A stretch of DNA of 5,679 nt, taken from NCBI GenBank assembly GCA_017479035.1, contig JAFVCR010000077.1, forward strand, positions 1 to 5,679. Direction: 5' to 3'. Made by a program: the position numbers and the translations under genes. Of the stretch, positions 1 to 5,525 are shown one piece after another; position 1 is the stretch's first letter; each line of letters opens with the position of its first letter. The DNA comes from Kiritimatiellia bacterium (GTDB lineage: Bacteria; Verrucomicrobiota; Kiritimatiellia; RFP12; UBA1067). Under the pieces are notes generated by a model. That model was not told where the DNA came from. It worked only from the letters and a program-made list of their open reading frames with translations, and searched no databases.

Positions 1-1
1 C

Positions 2-355
2 CCCACTCCCGACGGCACGGGCGTGCGCGACTACATCCATGTGGTCGACCTCGCCATCGCGCACGTCAAGGCTGTGGAGAAACTCGTCGAAAAGCCTGGA
101 TTCAAGATCTACAACCTCGGCACGGGCAAAGGGTATTCGGTTCTTGAAATCGTCAAGGCATTCGAGGAGGCGACTGGTAAGAAAGTGCCGTACGTCATCA
201 AGCCTCGCCGCCCGGGCGACATTGCCGAATGCTATGCAGACCCCGCTCTCGCCGCGAAGGAACTCGGATGGGAGGCCAAACGCGACATCAATACGATGTG
301 CGTGGATCTTTGGCGTTGGCAGAAGCAAAATCCCAACGGCTTCAAGGGGCAGTGA
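2..355 (+). CDS. galE: UDP-glucose 4-epimerase, C-terminal part (5' end outside window)
   Basis: Interconverts UDP-glucose and UDP-galactose in the cytoplasm (Leloir pathway and supply of sugar nucleotides for surface polysaccharide). The reading frame is open from base 2, so the gene is cut by the window edge: 117 residues remain of a family that is usually about 325-340 long. What remains aligns by eye with the E. coli GalE C-terminus: DGTGVRDYIHVVDLA, then IYNLGTGKGYSVLEIV, then PRRPGDIAECYADP (uracil-diphosphate and sugar binding Arg and Asp), then the terminal DLWRWQKQNPNGF. An internal GTG at 23 is only the Val of GTGVRDY and is not a start. The residue matching E. coli Tyr299 is Cys (codon 230-232), as in human GALE, which suggests that N-acetylated substrates may also be accepted. 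The stop codon overlaps the next gene. The family assignment is secure; the wider specificity is inference. Confidence 0.97.
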   Translation, partial: PTPDGTGVRDYIHVVDLAIAHVKAVEKLVEKPGFKIYNLGTGKGYSVLEIVKAFEEATGKKVPYVIKPRRPGDIAECYADPALAAKELGWEAKRDINTMCVDLWRWQKQNPNGFKGQ

Positions 356-981
356 ACCTCCGGGACATATTGACGGCGTTCGAGGCGAATCTCGAACTTG
401 AACGCGAACTTGGAACGCGCACGTTCGATTGCGACCGTGCGCTTCTTCAACCTCTCGCGCCAACAGTCGCTGCCACACCAGTACCTGCCGCGCCCAAGCG
501 CGAGGAGCCGCCGGTTTCGGCGGCGGCTACGGTGCGAGCGGAAGCGGCTCAAGCCCCTGTTTCAATTCCGGCAGCGCCGCCGACAAAGTCGGCACCGGAA
601 GTGGCCTTCATATCGTTCAGACCTCTGTCTGCAGAAGGACGCGACCTGCTGGATAAGATGATCGCCGCAATGGGGCTTGCCCCCGCAGAGGCTGTTGTGT
701 GCGCATATACCGACATTGCCAAAACACGTAGCATGCCCGATGTGCGCATGCACATACTCTTGGGCGCGGATGCGTTGAAAGCGATATTGCCATCCGCACC
801 CGTCAAGCGTGGCGTGTTCTACCGCCTTGGCAGGACAGATGTTCTTTGCACTATGTCGCCAGATTTCATGCTGCGCTTCCATAAGAGCGACCCCGCAAAA
901 CTTCGTGAGGACAAAACGATTGCATGGGCGGACCTCAAAATGGCAGTTGCCAAACTCGGGCGCACGCTTCCCAAACGGTGA
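352..981 (+). CDS. Degenerate uracil-DNA-glycosylase-fold protein with Pro/Ala linker
   Basis: 209 residues. I chose GTG 352 as the start because it overlaps the galE stop (GTGA) and follows AAGGGG at 344-349; the frame is open back to 229, but that part lies inside galE. Residues 1-36 look like a short helical segment (DILTAFEANLELEREL), about 37-80 are a low-complexity Pro/Ala linker, and 82-208 resemble the family 4/5 UDG core: DLLDKMIAAMGL (98-109), ILLGADALKAIL (135-146), RG at 153-154, SPDFMLRF (169-176) and WADLK near 192-196. The family's GE(A/G)PG motif after the first strand is replaced by ISFRPLSAEG. The His of the T-x-HP-x-x-LLR motif is Ser169, and the four Fe-S cysteines are absent (only Cys27, Cys117 and Cys166 are present). 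Uracil excision therefore looks unlikely. It might be a DNA-binding or replisome relic; E. coli HolD (psi) is a known inactive UDG-like fold. The fold call is moderate; the role is unknown. Confidence 0.7.
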   Translation: MNLRDILTAFEANLELERELGTRTFDCDRALLQPLAPTVAATPVPAAPKREEPPVSAAATVRAEAAQAPVSIPAAPPTKSAPEVAFISFRPLSAEGRDLLDKMIAAMGLAPAEAVVCAYTDIAKTRSMPDVRMHILLGADALKAILPSAPVKRGVFYRLGRTDVLCTMSPDFMLRFHKSDPAKLREDKTIAWADLKMAVAKLGRTLPKR

Positions 982-990
982 CGGCAGAGG

Positions 991-2115
991 TTATTGCGCA
1001 GAGGCCGATTGCGCGGGAGTGCCGATGCCGCACAAGTAAATATCCACGCCAGGATCGCCATAGAAAATGGTATTGACCGAATCCCAAATGCGGCCGGCTT
1101 TGGTGCGTTCGTCTTCGGAGGCGGAGTAGAGTTTTTCGAGGTTGTCGTGATGTGCGAGGAAATACGCCTCCACAAGCGATTTGCCGCCGGAGGTGAAATA
1201 TCCGGCCGTGCCCCAGCCCACCGCGCCGAACCATGTGACATCCGTATAGCCGACGAATTGGTCGACCATTCCCTCGCCTAGCAGCGCCATTATCATAGAC
1301 TCGCCGCCGCTGTTTTTCCCCAGAAGGCAATTGCCCGCAGCAAGCCAGACTTTCGGTTTCGTGCCAGCGGCAAGCGGCTTTGCATGGCGGATGCGGCCTT
1401 TGAGGTATTGGCCTGTCATGTAATCTATAAGGCTGGCGTTGGGCTGTGTGTAGAGCCTGCCGCCTTTAGATACGATGTTGCCGGTGGAAAAACTCATTTC
1501 GAGGTTGCGGTCAGAGGCGTGGCCGCTTGTGAAAACGAATTCCGGCTCGTGCGAATTCCAGAAGTCCGCGAAAAGTCCCGAATGGTCTCCATCTACGATT
1601 TCTTTTGTTTCCACGCCAGAGATGCGTTTTTCTATGCAATTGGGGTGCGCGTCGCAGATGGTGAGTACGTCGCCTGCTATTTTGGCGCGGTCGAGCCCGG
1701 TGGTGGTCAATGCGCCAACGAGGCTAGTCTTGTTAGTGGCGGAGGCGATGCGCATTGCGTCCTTGGCGGAAGGTGCGGTGACGATGCCCCACATTGCGTC
1801 GTCGTAGGGGTCGGCATTCAACTGGCGCATGAGCTCGTGCAGGTGCATGAAATTTTCGTTCGTGGCCTCGGCGGGTTTCATCACGAACGCCACGCGCTCC
1901 GGCGCAAGTGCGCGCAAGGATTCCTTGAGATGGCCGCCGAACGAAAGAAGGTTCGTGGAGGAATGTTTTTCCAAAAGACGCTGCGCCACGGCATGCCATT
2001 CGATGTCGTCCGCGACGGATTGCGTCTGTACCACGGCATATCCTCCGGCGAATGAGTGGAGGTGGAGTGCGGCGGCGAAGACTATGCCCGCAATATTAGA
2101 AACGCGCTGCTTCAA
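991..2115 (-). CDS. Exported clan CD (C25/gingipain-like) cysteine peptidase
   Basis: 374 residues from TTG 2115, preceded by GGAGAAGG at 2131-2124 with an 8-nt spacer. This start gives a clean signal peptide (MKQRVSNIAGIVFAAALHLHSFA, likely cut after Ala23). A GTG at 2139 is in frame but has no Shine-Dalgarno sequence and would put charged residues ahead of it. Residues 26-130 match the gingipain N-terminal subdomain style (YAVVQTQSVADDIEW, then DPYDDAMWGI near 102-111). The catalytic pattern of clan CD follows: hydrophobic strand plus His199 (EFVFTSGHAS) and hydrophobic strand plus Cys263 (KVWLAAGNCLLG). The end carries FYGDP (351-355), which resembles the LLGDP-type motif closing C25 domains. 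There is no propeptide-sized insert, no Por sorting domain and no transmembrane segment, so a periplasmic or secreted enzyme is expected. It lies downstream of lptD, overlaps it by 20 nt and has no promoter of its own that I can see. Family C25 is probable; the substrate is unknown. Confidence 0.75.
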   Translation of the reverse strand: MKQRVSNIAGIVFAAALHLHSFAGGYAVVQTQSVADDIEWHAVAQRLLEKHSSTNLLSFGGHLKESLRALAPERVAFVMKPAEATNENFMHLHELMRQLNADPYDDAMWGIVTAPSAKDAMRIASATNKTSLVGALTTTGLDRAKIAGDVLTICDAHPNCIEKRISGVETKEIVDGDHSGLFADFWNSHEPEFVFTSGHASDRNLEMSFSTGNIVSKGGRLYTQPNASLIDYMTGQYLKGRIRHAKPLAAGTKPKVWLAAGNCLLGKNSGGESMIMALLGEGMVDQFVGYTDVTWFGAVGWGTAGYFTSGGKSLVEAYFLAHHDNLEKLYSASEDERTKAGRIWDSVNTIFYGDPGVDIYLCGIGTPAQSASAQ

Positions 2116-4330
2116 GGGCAGATCCTTCTCCAAGCGCACGCAGGAAAATGTAGAGCATTACGCGGTCTTCGCTAGATTCGCGCGAGCCGTCGATGCGGGT
2201 GTAGGAGTCTTCATGGACGTATGCGATGCGGTAGCCGATGCAGTCGGTGAGGAAGTCGATGCGAACGCCGGTTTCTTCGATGTCGTTGCGGCGCACGTCC
2301 CAACGGATGTATGGAGCCCATGCGAGGAAATCGCCGGGGATTTCATGCTCGAAGCCGAGCTCTATAACGTTGGAGAGGGAGTAGTTCCAGCGGTCGGTAT
2401 TGCCGTGGGCGAGTTCTTCGGAGGGGGAGGCGAGGTAGTCCCAAATGCGGCTGTAGCGGCCGATGTAACTGGCGTGCCACGAGAAGCGATCCGTAACGCG
2501 ATGCTTGAGGGCCACGTCCGCATAAGCCACTTTGCTATGATCGCAGTCATATTCGGCACGTGCACCGAATGTGACGTCGCGCCAAGCGTTGAAGCGCGTG
2601 CGGATGCCGGGCACGATGGAGGAGGCTTCCGAATAAGGAGAGTATTTCCAATCTTTTGAATATCCCTTGAGAGAGCCGGCATCGCGTCCGTATGTGGATT
2701 TATCCATGAAAGGTATTGCGGCGTAGATGTCGATGTCGGCAAGGGTGCGCAGGATGCCGGTGCTGTCGCGTTGCTGGAAGAGGTTGCGTATGCCGGGGCG
2801 GATGCCGTGCCACGAATACGGCAGGGTTCTGCCATCGAATCCGAACTGGTCGAGCCAGTCGGCGGAGCGGTCGTATGCGTCGAATACGTATGCGCGGTTG
2901 CGCTTGCCTTTAGAGAAGTCCGCAGATTGGAAAGTATAGTCGAGGTAAGGTTCTACGGTGTGGCGGATGGATTCGGAGAGCCATGCGCTGGCGCGTGCCG
3001 ATGCGGTGAAGCCGATTTCTGCGATCTGGCGGCAGATTGCATCGCCGGATGCGGAGGTGTAGCCGCCTTCGCGTGCGCCGGAATCGCTCCAATAGGTAAG
3101 CCTGTAGCCGGCGCGCGGAACAATGGAAAGTACATCTTCTATCTTAAGAGGGAGGGTGATGCGGTGGTAGGTGTCCATGCGGAATGCCTGATAGTCGGCA
3201 CCTTTGCCGTTTTCGCCGATATATGGCATGTATGCAAATGCGCTGTCGCCAGTGGAGTAGCGGGCGGCGTTGCGGTCGAGGTAGCCGGCGCGGAGGGTGG
3301 CTTCATATATGACGGGGGTGTCGAAGACGGGTTGCGGGGCGAATGCCGCCCATGCTTCCGGCAGGCGTGCCGTGCCGCCGTAAAAGCGGTTCACGGGGCC
3401 GGAGACGCTCGCGCCGAGAGACCAATCGTTCTCGCGGTGTTCGTACCATACTTCGTTGGCGGGGATTGATTCGTTGGTCTCGTCGTGGCGGAAGAAGTCG
3501 TGCAGGAAGTGCGAATCGCTTACATACTGCGCATGGAGTTTGAGGGAGTCGCGTTCGGTGAGTTCGGCATCGTGTTCGAGGAGGAAGCGGTAGCGTTCAT
3601 GGTCGACCCTGCTGCCCCAGTGGGAGTAGAGGCGTTTGCCGGTGTCCCAGGAATGTTTGTATTTGTCGTAATGGTCGTCCCACGCATGATAGAACTTGAA
3701 ACTGCCTCTGCCGAATTCGCCCAGGCGCCAGCGCACGGTTTGCCCCACGGCCGCGCCGTTGCGCGTGCGGAAGTCCGCATACGTGCTGCCGCCGAGGCCG
3801 AGGCCGTCCTTGCCGCCTTCGTTGTAGAGATTGTAGACGTAGCCGGTCAGCAAATATCCGCCCCAGCGCGAAGTGTAGCCGGGCGTTACGCGCACGCCGT
3901 AGTGTGTGTTTAGCGGCTGATACCAGAACGGGAGCCAGCCTACGGGCATCCCAAGCCAGTGCAGGGTGACGTTGCGCAAGGTGAGGCTTTCTTTGTCTTG
4001 ATAGACGATGTTGCCCTTTACAGACCAGTGGAGGTGGTCGAGCGCGTTGGTACAGGTGGTGGCGTGGGCATCGTCAAGGACGTATCGGCCGTTTGCGTCG
4101 CGGGTTACGCTATCGGCAAGGAAACGATACGGCATTGCCACCGCTTCCACGCCGCCAGTGGCGGAAAATTCACCTGTCAGGCGGCTGGCGGCCATGTATT
4201 GTGCACGCACTTCAAGGTCGCCAGGTTGTTTTACGCGCAAGGAATTAAGCGAGGGTTTGTCCGCCTTCTGCCTGGCGAACACGCCTGCCGCTGCCATCGT
4301 TGCAGCAAATAGAACCAAAAATCTTTTCAT
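2096..4330 (-). CDS. lptD: LPS-assembly outer-membrane protein LptD-like, short N-terminal domain
   Basis: 744 residues. LptD is the outer-membrane barrel that, with LptE, inserts LPS into the outer leaflet. The start is ATG 4330, with GGAG five bases upstream and a clear signal peptide (MKRFLVLFAATMAAAGVFA, residues 1-19); the frame stays open to 4468, but that part covers the promoter. The signature LptD stretch is residues 91-151: TTC, WSVKGNIVY, LTLRNVTLHWLGMPVGWLPFWYQPL, then GVRVTPGY. The rest alternates aromatic, polar and turn residues as in a large beta-barrel. The C-terminus has FLTDCIGYRIAY with Cys697, then the last strand VMLYIFLRAL, ending in Phe. Cys93 and Cys697 match the positions of the E. 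coli inter-domain disulfide system, although E. coli has four such Cys. The soluble domain before TTC is only about 70 mature residues, against about 150 in E. coli. Two other Cys lie inside the barrel. First gene of an operon with the downstream peptidase. Confidence 0.85.
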   Translation of the reverse strand: MKRFLVLFAATMAAAGVFARQKADKPSLNSLRVKQPGDLEVRAQYMAASRLTGEFSATGGVEAVAMPYRFLADSVTRDANGRYVLDDAHATTCTNALDHLHWSVKGNIVYQDKESLTLRNVTLHWLGMPVGWLPFWYQPLNTHYGVRVTPGYTSRWGGYLLTGYVYNLYNEGGKDGLGLGGSTYADFRTRNGAAVGQTVRWRLGEFGRGSFKFYHAWDDHYDKYKHSWDTGKRLYSHWGSRVDHERYRFLLEHDAELTERDSLKLHAQYVSDSHFLHDFFRHDETNESIPANEVWYEHRENDWSLGASVSGPVNRFYGGTARLPEAWAAFAPQPVFDTPVIYEATLRAGYLDRNAARYSTGDSAFAYMPYIGENGKGADYQAFRMDTYHRITLPLKIEDVLSIVPRAGYRLTYWSDSGAREGGYTSASGDAICRQIAEIGFTASARASAWLSESIRHTVEPYLDYTFQSADFSKGKRNRAYVFDAYDRSADWLDQFGFDGRTLPYSWHGIRPGIRNLFQQRDSTGILRTLADIDIYAAIPFMDKSTYGRDAGSLKGYSKDWKYSPYSEASSIVPGIRTRFNAWRDVTFGARAEYDCDHSKVAYADVALKHRVTDRFSWHASYIGRYSRIWDYLASPSEELAHGNTDRWNYSLSNVIELGFEHEIPGDFLAWAPYIRWDVRRNDIEETGVRIDFLTDCIGYRIAYVHEDSYTRIDGSRESSEDRVMLYIFLRALGEGSALEAARF
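2124..2131 (-). promoter_or_regulatory. Shine-Dalgarno that fixes the peptidase start at TTG 2115
   Basis: On the minus strand GGAGAAGG ends 8 nt before TTG at 2115-2113. It lies inside the last codons of lptD, so ribosomes finishing lptD at 2096 pass over it. The other in-frame start, GTG 2139, has no purine-rich stretch upstream (the sequence there is pyrimidine-rich). This suggests translational coupling of the peptidase to lptD. Confidence 0.65.
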
Positions 4331-4364
4331 TTCTTCTCCAGCATCTAGGCATTGCCTGTAAGCA

Positions 4365-4393
4365 ATTATACCAAAACCTGTTTCCAAAATCAA
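4365..4393 (-). promoter_or_regulatory. Promoter of the lptD-peptidase operon
   Basis: On the minus strand there is TTGATT (4393-4388), a 17-bp spacer and a perfect TATAAT (4370-4365), preceded by TG one base upstream (extended -10). Transcription would start near 4358, giving a leader of about 28 nt before ATG 4330. A 5-bp inverted repeat (ATTGC 4351-4355 / GCAAT 4362-4366) overlaps the end of the -10 box and the start site. Confidence 0.75.
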
Positions 4394-4401
4394 CGTTAAA
4401 C

Positions 4402-4430
4402 GGGGCTTTGGCGGAAATTTCGCCCGCCCC
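4402..4430. promoter_or_regulatory. 29-bp imperfect dyad between the divergent promoters
   Basis: Two nested inverted repeats share nearly one centre: GGGGC (4402-4406) with GCCCC (4426-4430), and GGCG (4410-4413) with CGCC (4421-4424), around GAAATTT. The dyad ends 2 bp before the rpsL -35 box (4433) and starts 8 bp beyond the lptD -35 box (4393). It could be an operator shared by the two transcription units; the sequence does not identify a regulator. A chance GC-rich palindrome is possible. Confidence 0.35.
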
Positions 4431-4432
4431 CC

Positions 4433-4461
4433 TTGCATTATCCGGGAAATTTTGATATAAT
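4433..4461 (+). promoter_or_regulatory. Promoter of rpsL-rpsG
   Basis: TTGCAT (4433-4438), a 17-bp spacer and a perfect TATAAT (4456-4461). Initiation near 4468 gives a leader of about 32 nt containing AAGGA at 4484-4488. A near-consensus promoter fits a highly expressed ribosomal protein operon. It is divergent from the lptD promoter. Confidence 0.82.
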
Positions 4462-4499
4462 ACGCCAAAGTTTTTGGAAAAGCAAGGAACTATTGATTC

Positions 4500-4883
4500 A
4501 TGCCGACTATAAATCAGTTGATACGCAAAGGTCGCTCGCCGCTGGCGAAGCGTTCCAAATCGCCCGCGCTCAAGGAGTGCCCGCAGCGCAGAGGCGTGTG
4601 CCTCGTCGTGAAGACGATGACCCCCAAAAAGCCTAACTCCGCTCTCCGCAAGGTTGCCCGTGTGCGCCTTACGACGGGATATGAAGTGACGGCATACATC
4701 CCCGGCGAGGGCCACAACCTCCAGGAACACAGCGTGGTGCTCGTGCGCGGCGGCCGTGTGAAAGACCTCCCCGGCGTGCGCTACCACATCGTGCGCGGCG
4801 TTCTGGACTCCCTCGGCGTGACCGGGCGCAACCGCAGTCGCTCCAAATATGGCGTGAAGCATCAGAAGGACGAGAAGAAATAA
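4500..4883 (+). CDS. rpsL: 30S ribosomal protein S12
   Basis: 127 residues, the usual length. S12 sits at the decoding centre of the small subunit and controls accuracy of tRNA selection. Family blocks in order: MPTINQLIRKGR at the start, CPQRRGVC (27-34), TPKKPNSALRKVARVRL (41-57), GEGHNLQEHSVVLVRGGRVKDLPGVRYHIVRG (69-100) and RSRSKYGVK near the end. Lys43 and Lys88, the classic streptomycin-resistance sites, are both Lys, so the protein is wild type at these positions. Asp89, the site methylthiolated by RimO in other bacteria, is present. The start ATG follows AAGGA by 11 nt, a slightly long spacing. First gene of a two-gene operon with rpsG. Confidence 0.98.
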   Translation: MPTINQLIRKGRSPLAKRSKSPALKECPQRRGVCLVVKTMTPKKPNSALRKVARVRLTTGYEVTAYIPGEGHNLQEHSVVLVRGGRVKDLPGVRYHIVRGVLDSLGVTGRNRSRSKYGVKHQKDEKK

Positions 4884-4894
4884 GGATTTGAGCC

Positions 4895-5416
4895 ATGTCC
4901 AGACGTGCAAGAAAGATAGTAAAGCGTGTAAGCGTCGACCCCAAGTTCAATTCCGAACTCGTGGCGCATATCATTCGCGTCCTCATGAAGAGCGGCAAGA
5001 AAACCACCGCCGAGCGTATCGTGTATGGCGCGGTCGCGAAGATCGAGGACGAGGTCAAGAAGAACCCTGCCAAGTTCACCAAGGGTGCGGATGCCGAGGC
5101 GAAGACGGTAACCGAGCCGCTTGAGATAATTTCCACCGCAATCGAGAACATGAAGCCGAAGGTCGAGGTCAAGACCCGCCGCGTGGGTGGCACCACCTAT
5201 CCCGTGCCGGTCGAGATCAATCCCGTGCGCCAGCTCTCGCTTGCATTGCGCTGGATGAGCACCTACGCCAGTGCGCGGCGCGGCATGGGTATGCCCGCAG
5301 CCGTGGCGGCGGAAATCGTGGATGCGTTCCAGGGGCAGGGCAACGTCATCAAGAAACGCGACGACGTGCACAAGATGGCGCAGGCGAACAAGGAGTTTGC
5401 GCACTACGCATGGTGA
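4895..5416 (+). CDS. rpsG: 30S ribosomal protein S7 with an internal insertion
   Basis: 173 residues against about 156 in the usual bacterial protein. S7 is a primary 16S rRNA binder that nucleates assembly of the 30S head and lines the E site. The ends are conserved: MSRRARKIVKR and DPKFNSELVAHII at the start, VEVKTRRVGGTTYPVPVEINPVRQLSLALRW (about 90-120) for the RNA-binding hairpin, and KKRDDVHKMAQANKEFAHYAW at the C-terminus. Against E. coli S7, about 17 extra residues lie near 53-74 (KKNPAKFTKGADAEAKTVTE), in the loop between the second and third helices; the stretch is charged and Ala/Lys-rich. The Shine-Dalgarno AAGGA overlaps the rpsL stop, and the 11-nt intercistronic gap leaves no room for the long S7-binding operator of the E. 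coli str operon, so any autoregulation must differ. Confidence 0.97.
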   Translation: MSRRARKIVKRVSVDPKFNSELVAHIIRVLMKSGKKTTAERIVYGAVAKIEDEVKKNPAKFTKGADAEAKTVTEPLEIISTAIENMKPKVEVKTRRVGGTTYPVPVEINPVRQLSLALRWMSTYASARRGMGMPAAVAAEIVDAFQGQGNVIKKRDDVHKMAQANKEFAHYAW

Positions 5417-5440
5417 AGCATTCGGCTTTTCCGGAACTGG

Positions 5441-5468
5441 AAACCGCATCCCGATGGGTGCGGTTTTT
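5441..5468 (+). terminator. Rho-independent terminator after rpsG
   Basis: AAACCGCA (5441-5448) pairs with TGCGGTTT (5459-5466), extended by TCC/GGG with one T-G wobble, giving an 11-bp stem and a CGAT loop. It runs into TTTTT at 5464-5468, with more T downstream (GATTT). It lies 24 bp after the rpsG stop, so the rpsL-rpsG transcript ends here without fusA or tuf. Confidence 0.88.
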
Positions 5469-5525
5469 GATTTGTATGCTAGAGTAAACACGCTTATCCC
5501 GGATTTTTGGGATTCCCCGAAATAG
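5469..5525. other. Gene-free spacer between terminator and repeat element
   Basis: There is no coding signal. ATCCC (5496-5500) and GGGAT (5509-5513) can form a weak 5-bp hairpin with a T-containing loop. I see no promoter facing right with both boxes. Together with the repeat element, it makes the last 263 bases after rpsG non-coding as far as I can see. Confidence 0.6.

Noticed and set aside
229..351. Upstream ATG extension of the UDG-like gene
   Set aside because: It lies wholly inside galE, has no ribosome site, and its Arg-rich translation does not resemble the family; GTG 352 explains the gene.
996..1014. GCGCA/TGCGC inverted repeat as a bidirectional terminator at the convergent junction
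   Set aside because: Only 5 bp, inside the peptidase coding end, and without a T-run on either side.
1384..2055. 223-codon plus-strand ORF
   Set aside because: Antisense to the peptidase gene; no recognisable motifs, and the minus strand has signal peptide, catalytic motifs and ribosome site.
2116..2139. GTG 2139 as the peptidase start
   Set aside because: No Shine-Dalgarno upstream, and it adds acidic residues before the signal peptide; TTG 2115 has GGAGAAGG at 8 nt.
1829..2659. 276-codon plus-strand ORF
   Set aside because: Antisense to both the peptidase and lptD, spanning their junction; a shadow of GC-biased coding.
2771..3469. 232-codon plus-strand ORF
   Set aside because: Antisense to the lptD barrel; Ala/Gly/Val-rich shadow translation with no domain.
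4331..4468. N-terminal extension of lptD to the ATG at 4468
   Set aside because: It runs through the promoter, the -10 box and the Shine-Dalgarno; ATG 4330 gives a proper signal peptide.
4245..4910. 221-codon minus-strand ORF
   Set aside because: Antisense to rpsL and crossing both promoters; shadow.
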